Shown here piece after piece: positions 25,901-40,100 of a DNA stretch of 64,000 nt. Position 1 is the first letter of the stretch. Each line of letters starts with the position of its first letter. The DNA comes from Mycteria americana (taxonomy: Eukaryota; Chordata; Aves; Ciconiiformes; Ciconiidae): the NCBI RefSeq assembly GCF_035582795.1, contig NC_134365.1:44884135-44948134 (forward strand). Reading direction: 5' to 3'. The notes under the pieces were generated by a model, which was not told the origin of the DNA, made no database searches, and saw nothing but the letters and a program-made list of their open reading frames with translations. The position numbers and the translations under genes are program-made.

Positions 25901-28900
25901 AAGAGATTTGTTTGGGACCATTCTTTGCAGCTGCGGAGTAGTTTAATTTCAGATATAAAACCTCTGCCAAGCTGTGTACACGTCTCGCTGTACAGTGTGC
26001 ATTTCTTTATTTAAACATGTCCCAAACAAAACCAACTGGACAAAATGTTTGTGTTGCTTTACATCTACTGCCTTTTCCTCCATCACATTGGCTTGCTACT
26101 GCTATCCCTGTTAATTAGCATTCTGGAATATTTTGGAGGAAAAAAAAAGTGAATGCAAGTGTCAAAGAAGTCTCTCCCATCTACAGCAATAAAACTGATC
26201 ACATTATAACAGCGAAAAACTCACAGGATAGCTCACAAGACAGTATGAGCTATATGCTGATGCAGCTGGATACCTCCATGAATGATTCAAATAAAGTATC
26301 ACTTTTTTATAAATGAAAACTCTCCTGTGAACTCACACTTTATAGTAAAGCCTCCAATGAAGGCACGCTTTTTTCCTGTTGTGACTGAAGTCATCTTGAT
26401 AAAATTCAGCATCTGTCCTCACATACTGTATGTATAACAAAACAAAAGAAAACAAACCAAAAGAAATCAGATGCTAGAACCTGCGACAACTTTACATGGC
26501 TTCAAAAGAAGAAGAGAATCAAACTGATGAAGATTCAAAAAGAAAATGAAAGGAAATATCAATCTAGCAAATTGAACAAGTGCGATGCAGTGTTTGGACC
26601 CTGTTACGTTTCAGACTCTCAGAATACCTTCACTTGACAGGGCACTACACTGCCTATCACTCTTAATTTATTTTTTACACTGATGCATTCTGAAGGTGAT
26701 TTTGATGTTCACACAATGTCTTAATTGAATTAATTCATCTGACATAAAGTCCCCTCCATTTCCTACACGGAAAAAAAGGAAAGAGAGTTAGTGCCATTTA
26801 CACCACCTTAATTGAATACTATATAAATGGGCTGCTGGATTTATACCAAGTTTTCAGGAAGGTGAAAATCACAAGAAGAGGAGACCCAAAGGACTACTGG
26901 ATGTAGAGACTTTTTCTAAAGCATAAATTGTTGCAAGTTCATAATTTCAGTTTAAGCAACATCTTCTGATTTCTACTTCTAGATGTGATCTAAAAGAGAA
27001 ACTTTGCGATTACTAGGCTATCTGGGAGAAAGCAGACCGTAACTGGAAGAACCCCACAGGCGTTGCAGTGCTGCTGGCGTGGCTGCCATTTCAGCACCGT
27101 GTGGTAGGGCTGGTGAAGGCGCAAGGCCGGCGGAGGTGAGGCCCTTCCAGGCAAAGCATGGGGACCTGGAGGATGGAGCTGCGGAGGGGGATGCCTCTGT
27201 GAATTAACAAGTGGGTGGTGGCCTTGCAGGGAGAAGAGCGGCAGTAGCAAAGAGCAGGGCCAAACCAGAAGAGATCAAATTGCCTTAATTTTCACAAGCG
27301 ATTAGTTATATATTGGGGTGCGGTTTTTTGTCAGTGAAGAGATTGTATGTGTTCCTATGAACTAAAAAATGCACATGTTTAAAAAGTCTCAGCATGCCTT
27401 GCATGGCACCTTAATAAACAAAGCCTGTGTTTCCAAGAGGAACACTTGGAGAGCCAAGGTGTAAGGCCTGTGAGGAAGAAGGAGCTTTGCCTGCTACAGA
27501 ACTTAAATACTGAATCATTTCCAGTATTCTGTGCCAGATAATCATTCTGATGCATGTAAGTTGTACCAGCATGATCTGATACGTCAAGAGGCAAGCAGGT
27601 TACATCAGTTGTCGTGATCTTATCAGAACACATAACCTGTGTCTCTTTTTCTGTGTTCAATGCATCATTTCCCAAACTGTTTTTCTTGTGTTCCCTTCCC
27701 AGATGAACTTTTCCATTCATTGCCTGCTAATTCCTCAATGCAATTAACATGTCCCAGCATAATTCCTTTAGTTCATTACCTGCCGCCTGAGCATAACCCC
27801 AGAATTTGTTTAGCTGTCGTTCTAGTAGCCTGAAGGCTATTTCAGTCACTAAGAGAGCAATTCAGTTGCCTAACTTGGGTGCCTGATGCTATTTGAAAAG
27901 CTCTGGGGTATCTAAGCCACCCATCAGAGCTGGTAACACAAGATCCGTGGGAGACCTACAGCCTTGCCGAGCGGCAGGTAGAGACGAGGGCGGATGACCT
28001 TTGGTTCATGTGAAGTTACACAAGATGCCTACATTTGGGTAACTGGATTGAGCCCCAACAGCTGATCATAAACATGTTATTGTGCCGTGGAAGGTTCAGC
28101 TTAAATAGAAACCAATATTTTCATGCCTGTTAACTTTTCCTGGTGCTGTACATCTCTTCTGGCAGTCTATTCTCCGAAAAGCAATTAACAAGTAATTATG
28201 CTCTACCTCATCTCTAGTTCATGTAAAGGAACCTCAAGTACAGGAAGGTAGAATAACGTTCAAAGTAAACTGTCATTTACAAATTTATTCATTTGCCATA
28301 TTAAACATATGCATCATTCAGTTTCTAAGCTTGGGTTTCAGTAGCCATAGAAACTGAAGAAGACTAAAAATGGCATCACTTATTTCCTTTTTTGTTTACT
28401 GATCTCCAAAAGAATTCCTGAATCTGCAGTCCTGTATTGTATTTCAGGCACAATTGCTTCTGATCTAATTTTATGTCAAATACTGTATATAACTTAAAAA
28501 ACGTTATCAGGTACCTCATATTTTAGCATTTCATATTCAAACTGAAGCAATGGTTCAATTGTGGTACTACTTCATTGCACTTAAAAAAATTTGCTTTCCT
28601 TGGTGACTCTGTCCATCTTATGAATAGATGTTTTCATATACTGTGTTCCTACTTTACAGTCCTACCGTTTTTCATTGCTTGCTACACACCCTCCTTGGCT
28701 GCTGCTGAGAATGATGTTTGCAGGAGGAAACAGATCGTAAAGTACAGATGCTAGAAAAATACTTAACACCTCAAAGCTGTTCCTATGGCAACTGAGGCCT
28801 ACAGAAGTACTAGAACATATATGAAACCTCATGTAGTTTTCAAGTGTGGCATTTTCGCAAATGCTGATCATTATAAAAATACCATATTATACCATTTTTT

Positions 28901-30435
28901 TCTGTTAAACTTCTTAGACATACATGAAAATGTATTTTTAGGAACAGACGTCTTTTGATATCATGACTAATTCATTACTTGATTATGTTTTTGGGATGTC
29001 AATTGCCATGCCACATTACTACTGGATTTACAAAATCAAATCATGTTAATATTAAAAAAAAGGAGATGTTAGTCATACATATTCAAGTATGTTATCTTGA
29101 ATAACTTAAGTTTTTTAATGAAATGTAAGCACCTAGGATTAAAAACCTCCTTTATTTTTCTTCACAGCTTTACAGGTATATAAATCTAGTTAAAAAAGTA
29201 ACCTTGTATGTATTTTCCTGTGTGAGTTGCCTCCACTTTCTGAAACAGCCATTGCAATAGATTAGAAAGTCCTGGTCTGGTCCAGGGGCCTGTGAAACTC
29301 GAGGTTTGCCACTTATGCCTGGCATATGTCTGGCCGAGCTCACCCCCTCTGCCCAGGGCTGGTTTCGAGGTGTTGCACAGCCCTGATACCAGGGTGCAGC
29401 CTGGTCCTGCTTGTGGGTCCTACCTGGTGCAGAGGGGACAGAGCAGCGAGAGCAGGGCCATCAGCAGGTCTCTTCGCTACGAGGTAACGTCTTCCTTCAC
29501 TAACACACCTCCTTGTATACACAGCACTTAAATACACAGAAAAATAACCATATAACAAACCATAGGGATGATCCAGGCTGAGGGTGATCAGTCCTTGCTC
29601 CAGTGGTAGCTGGAGTCTTAGCAGCAGCAACTGTGGTAGCACCCACGTGCATATGGCTTTCCTGTAGATGCATCACCAGTGCCTGCACGCTGCTAGCCCG
29701 CAAGTTTAAGCCTGTTCCAACTAACTTGTTCATGAACAAGGAAGGGTATGTGACTACAGCCCCATGGTCCAGCCATACTGCTGTCTGTCCACATCCCGCT
29801 GGCTCACTCTGTGTGAACCATCCGGCGGCGTGCTCAGTGAGAGGCACTTGTCTTACGGGTCAGGTGAAGGGAATTTTCCACATTAATCCATCTCCAGAAG
29901 TGTGTTTCCCTCTGTGCTCTCATGAGTTTGCTGTTTTCCAACACAACAGATCTTTGCTCTACATCTTTAGTTTTTCTGTGCACCAAGCCTTTATAATTCA
30001 CACAAGTTAAAAAAAAAGTTTCTGTTATGCTTCAGCTGGTCTCTTGTTTCAGGCTGTTTCCACCTCAACAGCCAACTACTAAAATTTAACATTCAAATTC
30101 TGCCTGGGAAATACAGGCAAGAGTCTTGTCAGCAAAAATGAATATCCATGCAAGGAGCTTCATGATACAATGATTTTAAGGTAATAATTACTTGCTAGTG
30201 TTCTTCTTTCTCAGCCACTGAAGAATTCACCATCAACAGGATCTCTCAGGCTTTCTCCTAGGACCATCTTTTATTAATATAATCCAAATATAAGAAAGCA
30301 ACAGAACAATCCATCATCTTGCATCACTGAGGTCCTTAAAATGATATTTCAGGCTGTGTTTCTGTCTGGCCTCCTACTTGATCCTGAGTGGGGGCCTACA
30401 GTCACCTCCAATGTGATTGAAGAGGCCATGTACAT

Positions 30436-30484
30436 AGTATTCTTCACTGAATACCCCATTAGTATTCTTCACTGAATACCCCAT
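30436..30484. repeat. 25-bp tandem duplication, two copies
   Basis: The unit beginning AGTATTCTTCACTGAATACC occurs twice head to tail, at 30436-30460 and 30461-30484, with no mismatch seen. Absence of divergence suggests a recent slippage event. Each unit carries the internal palindrome GTATTCttcactGAATAC. Confidence 0.9.
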
Positions 30485-32823
30485 AGGAAGGGACCTGGAT
30501 TAAAGTCTCTCACAGAACCTTCCCTGCTTTTGGATATTTTTCTTACAAGCCGTTTTACCGCTATTGACCTCAGTTACCATGATACGACACAGAGACAAGG
30601 GTAATCCTCAGAGAGGTTTGTCTGGAAATCAACAAGTAGAACACACCAAGTGCCACCCTCTACTATCACAAGCACTGCATCAGAAATGTATCTATATGTA
30701 AAAAGCAAAAGACTTTAAAAATCAAGGTTTTGTTTTATAAGTGTAAAGCAAAAGTGACATCCAGTGGCCTGCAAATCCAGACAGATTGTTTGGAGTTCCT
30801 ATTACAAAAGCACTGCAGAATTTTTCAAAGGCAATTTCATCTTCTTTGCCAACTTCCATGAATTTGCTCTTCAGTAGCCTCTTCTATAAAGTTATAATTT
30901 GACTTAAAAAATAAAATCATTGTGCTAGAGTGGTGAACAAATTTGGTTTGAACACAAGGTTCTCAATAACACCACAGTGAATAAGAAAACATTTAAAGAT
31001 TGCGTATAAGGTCAAGAAGGAGAAAGATTAACTTCACAAGGATTTGAATACTTCATTCTTGACACTGAACCTAAGGAATGCTTTATAATTGCTTTCTAAA
31101 ATTAGATCAAGGCGAGTGTAGACATTTTATAGTCAATTTTATAAACGTAAGTAAATAATGAGCTTGATAAGATGTGCCTTCTGGCTAAACATTTCCCATA
31201 CCACTCTGCAAAGACGTCCCAATTCCACAATGTGCTAATCATCTCCTAGGACATGATAAAGCCCCATGGGAGGCAAGGTCCTTCTGTGAGGAGTGAACCA
31301 TGCAGCAAACCAACAGTTCTGAGCAAAATTGGAAGAGCCACTCAAATGCAAACACAGTGATAGGAGGGAACCTAAACCCCCATGGGAAGGAGTGAAGAGC
31401 ATCAGCACTCTGAAATCAGGGCAGGCAGGGAAGCACTAGGCTATGACATTTTACAAACCCAAACTATTTTGCAGTGTGCTCTTGTCCTGCTTTCTTAAGC
31501 AAGACTGATTTCAGATGGATAAACCTGCCCATAAAACTCTGCTAATGCACCTCTGTCCAGAACTGCTCACGTCTTTTTTTTTTTCTATGAAGAGACTAGA
31601 CATAGGCAGTTTTCAATTGCTGGACCTCTGCCTTCTGGTAATAAAGGCTACCAATACACACAGTAAATCCCAGAAAATAAATAAGAGAAGGCAAAGAAAA
31701 AAATGCAATCAAAAGGTGGTTGTACACACAAGAAAATGAACAGAGAAAGATAATAATCAAAAAGACAGGAGCAAGAAGCACTGCGAAGGAGGGAAGCCTA
31801 TGCAGTTGCTTTGTCCTCTTTTCTGGAGCAACCCCTAGTAACAGGAAGACTATCCAAATACCACCACAGAGTCACTTTTTTCTCTTAGTAAACCAAGACC
31901 TGAGGTAGCCACGTTTTCTCACATGCTCTCTCTCCCTCTCTTAGAGTTCTCTAGTCATCATATTGGAGGCAGTTTCAAAGGCTGTCACATCAATTTTCAC
32001 TTGGGATTCAGATTTACCTAAATGAGAAGGCCTGTCTGTATTCAATAACTTTTAAAAACAGTTGAAGAAAAGTTAGTAAGACACTAACTCTTTTGAGTTC
32101 TTTCAAGGGCAAGAGGCTCTAGAACAGACACATTCTGAGCAGTGACAATCTGGATCCGGAAAGACAGCTAGTCAAAAAGCACATGAAAGGAGCGTGGTAA
32201 GGAAGCGAGAGAAGTCCCTTTAGAACAGCTAAAGAAATATAAATATCCTCAATCTTTCCAGCTTGTGCCTCTTAAGCAGAAACACTCAGCCCCAGACTCA
32301 GAGGACTTTGGAAGCAGCTGAACGAGGGCTAGTAGCTCCTTTCCTGACTCGGGGGGTAATGGGAGCCTGAGATTGCAGTGGTTCTTCTGCAGTCGCCACT
32401 GCAGTCACATCTGCTGAACAAGAGGTGCATTTGGTGAGGGACTGGTACTTTTCCGTTAAAAATAAATAAATCACAGTTCCCCCTCTACTGACATAGCAGT
32501 CAGGCACTTTTGTAATCAACCTTTCAACAGATGGACAGTCTTGTTTGGGTATCTTTCATTTGTAACACAACGCTCAAAGAGGAAGGAGAGCTTAACTAGG
32601 ACACAGCCACCAAATTTGGCAGTGTTCCCTTTGAATATTTTTCTAAGGATTTTGTCCATATGAGTTCTGAACGCAAATGCCAAATGACATTCAGAAGAAA
32701 AAGATTAAGCTGATAAAACTGTGCAGCAGGTTTTTTCTACTATTTTGCTTGCCTGTGGTACACAAATTACATTACATTTTTTGCTTGATTAAAATGAAAG
32801 GAAGTAAAAGTAGGTACTAGCCT

Positions 32824-32852
32824 TCCTTTTTAATTAAACTGATTAAAAAGGA
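32824..32852. repeat. perfect 11-bp inverted repeat, 7-base loop
   Basis: TCCTTTTTAAT (32824-32834) pairs with ATTAAAAAGGA (32842-32852). The arms are A/T-rich, so chance is more likely than for the other hairpins. Confidence 0.55.
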
Positions 32853-33559
32853 TCATCTGTGTGTTTGTCCTTCCAGTCCATATTTCACTAGCCAAATGGG
32901 ATCTCAGAAGAGCTGTGCTGCAAGATAGGATATCTCTAATGAGGTAACAATTTTTTTTGCAGGTATCTACTCACTTTATCTGGATGCCTCATTGTTAATA
33001 GTCTCCTCTGCCCAGGCAGCTGTGCCTATGATAGCAGAACAACATGTTCCCTCCAGTCCAGTACAGCGTGTGGAGTTATTTCATGTCCAACCAGAGATAA
33101 AATGTAAGCTACTCAAAAGGAACTTCCAAATCACCCTGTAAAAGGAAACTGCAGAGAGACAAGCTGTTGGCAAGAAGAGAGATGAAAGGGTTATGTTAAG
33201 GACTTACTGACCATCTTTCTCTTTCATCGGGCGGGATTATGCAATCTGCCAGGTGCAGAATACTTGCAGTTTCTAAGAGCTGAGCAAGTATTACAGATAC
33301 GTGCGGAGTGAATACCTTCATTTCAATGACATGCTGGGAAAACAAAGTCATTTTGCGTGGAGGTCAGGATGTGGAGGGAACAGGTGGCAGATGCAGATAT
33401 TTTGGAATGGTTCTTCCACACTTTGGAGCTTGCAAGGGAAAAGATTTAATCTGCATTGTTACAGGGGTCGGTGGATGTTTCCCTTCCCTATTTGGACATA
33501 TTTACTGAAAAGGGAGTGAGACCACCTGGTAATTTATTTTTAAGGTTAAGTATTCCTGC

Positions 33560-33700
33560 AGGGCAGGGCTGTGGGGAGCTGGAGACCTGCCCTGCTGCAG
33601 CGTGACTGGAGCAGGGATTGATGGTCCCAGGGGGCTGAAATGGGGTCCTGGGCTGTGGGCAGGGTGGAGGGAGCCCCGGGGAGGGGTCAGGGACCCCTAA
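33560..33700 (+). other. G-rich patch with possible G-quadruplex
   Basis: Successive G runs (AGGGGGCTG, ATGGGGTCC, TGGGCTGTGGGCAGGGTGG, CCGGGGAGGGGTCAGGG) in otherwise AT-rich DNA. No open reading frame or promoter architecture is evident. Confidence 0.5.
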
Positions 33701-33789
33701 AATAAAGAAACAGTTTGCACTGGATGCTGAACTTTCAGTTGGCTACATTTAAATGAGGTTAATACCCTGTAGCAGATCTAGGCTTACTC

Positions 33790-34150
33790 CATCTAATGCT
33801 TCAGGATGAATTTTATCAGGCGACGTTCTCACTAGCTGATTTGGGAATCTTAAACTTACTTAAGTGCTTGTGTTTTCTTTACCCTAACCCTTTGTCACTT
33901 GGGTGATTTGTGCCAGCCATCTGGTAGCAGATGTCCTTTGCAGAGAGTTCGGCAGCAAAAAGGCATTAAACACTTTAGCCTTCTCAGCATCATCTGTTTA
34001 TATCTTTCCTCCCCTCGGCATAGCAGACCAAAGCTTTCTCAGCCTTCCTCTTACTATTAGTGCAATTACAGAAGGATTTCCTGTTACTCCTTACAGCCAT
34101 AGACTTTCTGCTTTTTTCCTCCCTAATAGCGTGTTGCACTCTTACTGTTG
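33790..34150 (-). mobile_element. CR1 LINE ORF2 fragment (upstream part of RT domain)
   Basis: Minus-strand translation gives, in CR1 order: SNRKSFCNCTNSKRK, like the CR1 NKKGFFKYINSKRK block; then EGRKD; then TDDAEKAKVFNAF (about 33958-33996), like the CR1 TDDAEKAEVLNAFF block; then SPDKIHPEA (about 33798-33824), like the CR1 GPDGIHPRVL block. These correspond to the linker and N-terminal part of the LINE reverse-transcriptase ORF. The reading frame shifts between blocks, so the copy is dead. It is a different portion of the element from the copy at 7541-8935. Confidence 0.85.
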
Positions 34151-37100
34151 CAGCCGTGCTGGGTTTTTTAGCGTTCTGCACCCAGGTGGGTAACAGAGCT
34201 TTCCACAGTGGTGGCTCGCTCTCCCATCCTCGGGTCTCCCAGCTTATTTGTTTCCCTCTGACTTTACCTATCACCCTCTGAGGTTGGTGAAATCTGCTTA
34301 TTTTGAGTATCTATTGCCTCATACTGTTCCTCTTTTCAGAAAATAGGGAACTCCGCAACTTCAGAAACAGCGCAGGCTGTCCCCATTGTGACCTCTAAAT
34401 TTGTTGAATAGTTAATCCTGGTGTATTATTTTTCCAAGTACTTAAAGCACTTCATTACCACTCCTGTCCTTTGGATGTAGAAATGTAAAAGCACTCAGGA
34501 ATCAAAACAAACTTCATGTCTCTTGCTTTTGTGTGCTGAAACAGTAGCTCACTGATGTGTTAGCATATGAAGAGGACAGAAAAATGTATTTTATTTTTTA
34601 AAAACATAAGTCACCCTTGGTACAATAGACTCACAGTTCAAAGATAAAGATAAATACAACTCTCAGGTCTTGCATTCTAATTGAGCAATCTGTTGGAAAC
34701 ATGAAAACTGAAAACAGCTTTTAAAGAAGTTGTTTGTACTTTCACTTTGATTCTCTTCGAAACTGCACAATAATTTAAATCTATAGGATCTCACCCATAT
34801 TCCAGTGAAACCAATGGAGAATTTCTTGTACCCATTGGTGGATTTTAGCTATGATTGAAAGTATGGAGCAAAATAAGATGTTCAATATTTTAAGTTAAAT
34901 CTCAGTAATCAAAATTGGGAGGGATAATTTTAATTGTTTGTTTATATCCATAATGTTATTATGTTTATGATTACCATCTCTTAGTTTGTTGGCTTTATAA
35001 GAAAGAGAGTGTTCTTAAGAAAAAACATTATTAATGATTGTGGGCAGGGATCTTGTAAAATGTAGACTGTCTAAAATATCCCTCTAAAACACAAATAATA
35101 GTGTTTTAGCATTAGCTTTAGCTTCACTGTCTTTCTGAGTAATTCATACTGCTTTAAAAGCTTAACAAACAAATAAAAAGTTATGATAAACAACAAATTA
35201 CCAAACTATTGGTGCAATTCTGTACAAGGATAGTTCAGAGCTAGGAAAAGATGAAAAACAATGGAGGAAGTAGAGGACTACTATGTCTTATTTATTTTCC
35301 TCTCTTTGTGGGCAAGGTGGAAAAACAGAAAATACGTTTAGAAGAGAAGACATACTGTCATAATAGAAACTGTTTGCATCTGTGGATGTGCAATGGCATC
35401 ATTAAGTATTTCCAGATTTTTGCATGTTTATTTGGGGGAGTACTTTGCAAATGGAGCTTGCACCGTTCTGGGCAAAGATGAGGCAAAGTATGGTCCTGGG
35501 ATGCCCCACAAACTGTTTCGTCCATCATTGGAGAGAGACGCAGTATTTGTAAAAGGTGAAACAACAGGTTGATAAGGATTTAGCTCAGAAATCCCAGAGG
35601 GATGAAGCGTCCGAGAGAGGTGTGCTTATTTCAACAGATCTTGATTTAAAGCAGAGGGGAGCTGGTGGCTGAGCAGCCCGGCACCTATTCCCCACGGCAG
35701 CGAGAGGAGCTGTATGCCACGGCAGTGCCGTGTGCTGGCATTCCAGCTCCTGCTCCCAGACAAAAGGAGCTTTCATTTCAACTGAGAGGTATTGAGTAAC
35801 GAGCCTCTGCACAACACAACAAACTGAACACAACTGTCTCAAGCGAGGCTCTATTAAAGCATGGGAAATTTGCCATGGCCCCATGATTTATCATTTTAAT
35901 TGGAATAAGACAGATCCCATCAACGATTACAGAGCAGAGCAGCAAGAAATGTATGTTTTTCTTTAGCAGCTGTTATTATGCAGAATAGACAGAGAGCTAA
36001 GGTAGGGGCAAAACCCCTTTTCAATGTAAACAGATATCCATCTAATCTGTAGAAGACGTGTGCAGGAGAAGAAGGGAAACAGGATCTTTCAGATACAATC
36101 AATACTGAAGAAGCAAAATCATGCCTTTTCCAAAGCCCTTATATGGCTACAGCCAGCCTTCCTTACCTCTTACAAATTCCTGCGCTAGTGCTACAGTAAC
36201 TTCCCTCCACTTCTTGTTGGCATATTTGAACAAGAGTTTCAAAGAGTCATTCTTTAACCTTCCCATAGTGCTGCTCATTTAGAGTTTCTTTTTATAGGCA
36301 GTAAGTTAAGTAGGGATCAATGAGGACCACCACCTAGCAGGAAAAAAACAGAATGCAGCTTAGTATGCCCCGTTATAGATCTGGTATTTTCACTAAGTTA
36401 AATTAAGGATTTTAATATTACGCCTTAATGCTGATATAAAAGACCCTAATAATTAAGTTTAAGGTTATAATTTTAATTAATAAATATCATAGCCTACTGG
36501 TTATTTTTTCCAATGTCTCATCGCCTTTGTGGAAATGACACATTATTGAGCAGAGGAGCAAAAGACTTAAAGCAGGTCTTTTAATGCAAACTGGTTTGCT
36601 GATGTCAGAAAGATCTCCAATGACCCACTGTTTCCTAAACTGAAGATCACTATTCCATCCTCTGAATACATACTGATTTCAGAGCAGACAATGTAAGATT
36701 AGGGACCTGGCTATCAGAGTGCAATACGAAACCAGGTCTGGAAGATAGGCTTCCACTTTAGGACACAGGGAGATGCATGTCACTCTAAAGGTAATCTAAA
36801 AGATACCTAGCAGATATTCACCTAGAAATGCCTGCAATGGTCAGCAATAGTCAAAAGCCAAATAAAATAAAAAAAGATGACTGTGCCACCACAGTCCAAA
36901 TGTGAATACTGTGATCAGTTTGGGTAAGCAGTGGTAGAAATGTCTGAGAGGTGAACAACACATACCGGCCAGCTCCTGTGTGAGAACACCGTACGGATCC
37001 AGTGTTTCACCTTGGGAAAGATGCATGTGAAAAAGACAGGCTGGGGACCTACAAAAAAACATAGCTGGGATCAAGAAGGTGAATAGAATTACAACGCATT

Positions 37101-40100
37101 ATTTCTTAAGATAAGGGACGTCCAGTGAAATTGATAGAAAACAAATTGATTTTTTTTTTTTTTTACTTAATGCAGAAGTAACTGAACTGCAGAATTTGGA
37201 CTTAAAAGTACAAATGAGTTAAGAAAAGTAGGTGAGAGAAATTCATGGAGTGTAAGTCCAAAGCTGCCTATTAAATAGGATAATCCATGTGCAGTTTATA
37301 TTGGAGGAAGAGCTAACTGCTAGCTGTTCACTGGATAGGTCATAAAAGGGAGGAAATTTGTTGGTTCATGCCTTCCCTTCCAACTTTTTTTTTTCTCAAG
37401 CTACCGTTGTTGGAAATAGGATTCTGAGCTGTTTCATTACCTATACATGAGTTGAAAATAAGAAGTTAAATACATGGATTTAAACCACTACAGAAAAAGC
37501 ACATTTGTATTTTCATTACAGTTAGGAGTGCTCACACAGCTCAGCTTTTTTGAGTGATGAACCATGTCTCCTTTTGATTGTCATCCCATATCCTTCACTG
37601 TTGTAGCGTAAGAAAGAATAAAGTTTAGTTCTCAAAGCTAAACTTGTTGCCTAGTCCACATTAATAGTAAAAACATAATCAAGACCACTTCAATGACACA
37701 AATGGGTTTTGATTAGATAATGTCATGCAGAAAGACCAGACAAATCGAAACACCATTTCCCAGAGTTGCGTTCCCCTCTAGTCCTGGTAGAGATTGAATC
37801 TGAGTGTGTAATATATCATAATTAAATCCATTTCTGTTAATCGTTTCATCAGAAATACTCAGTCAGTGGTAAATAGTAGGCTAAAGGGTAGGACGCTGAC
37901 AGTTGCTGTCATGGGTTTGCGAAGTAGGAAAGCAGGAAATCGCCAGACCTCCCTTCTTTCACAGCTCTCCCATGCACAGGGGACAGAGAAGAGGTATCTT
38001 TTTCCCATGGAAAAGAACCCTTAAATTCTAAACTACCTCCTACACTTTCCTGTGAGTTAAAACTCCAAGTGCATCCTGACCAGCTCTTGGCTCCTCACAG
38101 TTACCAGCTGTCAACTCAGAAATCTGCAGCACATTAAGAAAGCACAAGTTGAGGACAGCCCGAAGTAAAGTGAATTAAAATGATGATAAATATCACAAGG
38201 ATTATCATTTTAATTCAATAAGGTCATTCCCTTGTTATTCAATGCTTTAGCAGAGTTTCCATTCTGAGATGCCAGAGAAACAGAAAAAAAATTGAAAAGT
38301 CAGAGAGAGCTTACACTCAAATACAGTGCACCTTGGTTTGCGCATTTATGGTCTTCTCTTCAAAACCTAACTCTGCAAACAAACAGCATGCGAGTGTAAT
38401 GTGTGGTTTGAGAACAAAAACGAATGAAAATAAAAATATATCACATCAGTCAATCTCTATTTCAGGAAGTGATGCAAGCAAAGTCCACAGCGAAGCGTGC
38501 CTCCCAGAAATACCCTGCCACCCACAGCATTGTGTAACTTTCCTTTAGCATGAAACACGGTTGGGCTTAGCTACTGTTAGCACCAGTTAATTGCACCCAA
38601 TGCAACCTCGCTGCAAGTTAAAAAAACAACAAACAGATGATGTTATTTCCCTCCCTCTGCAAAAGTGGGCCTGATTAAACTCCTGTTACAAAGCCCTACG
38701 ACAGCAGAAACGAGTCCTGCAGTTTCTGATAGGAAAACTGCCTGCCCCACGCTCCGCGTCTCACCCAAGTGAACGGAAAGGCTGGTTTGCTTGAGAGCTG
38801 TCCGTGTTTTGGATCTTGCCTCTTTCGCCCTGCTGGTGCTTCTCTAATGTCAACTTTATCGGTTTTGTTTCATTTCTCTTATTTTCTCTCCCATCAGCTA
38901 ATTTTCTTTTTGTTCCTTTCTAGTCACAGTTTCCAAAACTGAATAAACAAGGAAAATGTATTGTCAGGTGACAAAACTCAACACCTGACAGTTACTTGTA
39001 GGCAACACTGATGCAACGATCCCAGCTGATAAAAGACTACATTACATCATCTTTAATTTGGCTGCCACCATCGTAGGTTTTGCATATAGAGCATCCCACT
39101 GCATTACCTCAAACCCGATACTTTCTATGCATACCTACAGACTATTTCCTGGCAGGGTAACGGCTGCCTCAAAATGATTGCACAAGCGAAGTGGAACTAG
39201 AAGAGAGCACATTATTTGACGTTACTCGTCCTGCTCTCAGGATATTGGGTTGTGTTTTTCAGTTGCCCTATTCCTGTGAGGCCGCAGCTTCCCACCACCG
39301 CTGCAGAAGCGGCTCATCTGCTATTGCTTTCTTGCTTTCTGAGCAGGGCTGGTGGCAGGAAGCCACAATTGCTCCCTGTGTTTATCTCTCCCCATCTCGA
39401 AGCCCTGACAGAGCAAGTCTATTTGGATAGCAAGAAGCTGTGGTAACTAAGCAGCCACAAAATCTAAAAGGGACATTTCCCAGCTACTTGCACTGCTAAG
39501 AGTAAGTGCAAAACAAGTCCTTTATAACAGAACAAGTATATTTTTTAATGTGAATGGAGTGAGGAAAAGGAATAGCAGGTTTTGTGGGGGTGCTTTACTT
39601 ATATAATCTTAAACTAAATCTTCCTGCTTTAGAATAAAAACTCCTCTTCTTCCTACAGACAGTTTTCACTGACAAGGATATTAGCAATAACTTCAAATTC
39701 CTGTTACAATCTCTACGTAAATCATCCTGAGCCTTTCTGTGGGTAGTTCAGAACCCTCCACAGCCCATGCCCCCTCTTTCTCTAGAAAGTAGCTCCCATT
39801 TCCTTAGGGACTAACAAAATGCCTGCCTTTATGAAACAGCCAGACCCGCTTAACCCCTTCCTGGCATATTTAACACCTCGCCTCCGGAAGAGGCGTTGCA
39901 AGCAAATACTGCCAGATAGTTACAGAAATCATTTGAAGAGGTAGGTTTATAATGCAAGCTTCAAACCCAGACCTCAGCTTTCCCAAAGGAGGTAATGCTC
40001 AGACCTAGGACTTCGGCTCCAGGTCACCTGGGGGGTCAGGGGCAACTCAGAGCACAGACCGGGACCAGAATTGCTCCCGGACCTCTCTCCTGTGCTCAGA

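Larger units (their letters stand above)
22915..33789. other. intergenic DNA, no gene recognised
   Basis: Contains old-repeat relics near 24290-24345 (TCAATGGGAGGTTTGCCATT, then GGGACCAGGATTTCACTC) and 27860-27960 (GCCTAACTTGGGTGCCTGA). Also present are a 25-bp tandem duplication at 30436-30484, an 11-bp inverted repeat at 32824-32852 and a G-rich patch at 33560-33700. GC-richer patches at 27060-27240 and 29280-29480 carry no recognisable exon. Confidence 0.5.

Noticed and set aside
33990-34274. 94-codon minus-strand frame as a host gene
   Set aside because: Its C-terminal half is the CR1 ORF2 block (SNRKSFCNCTNSKRK), so it is transposon-derived.
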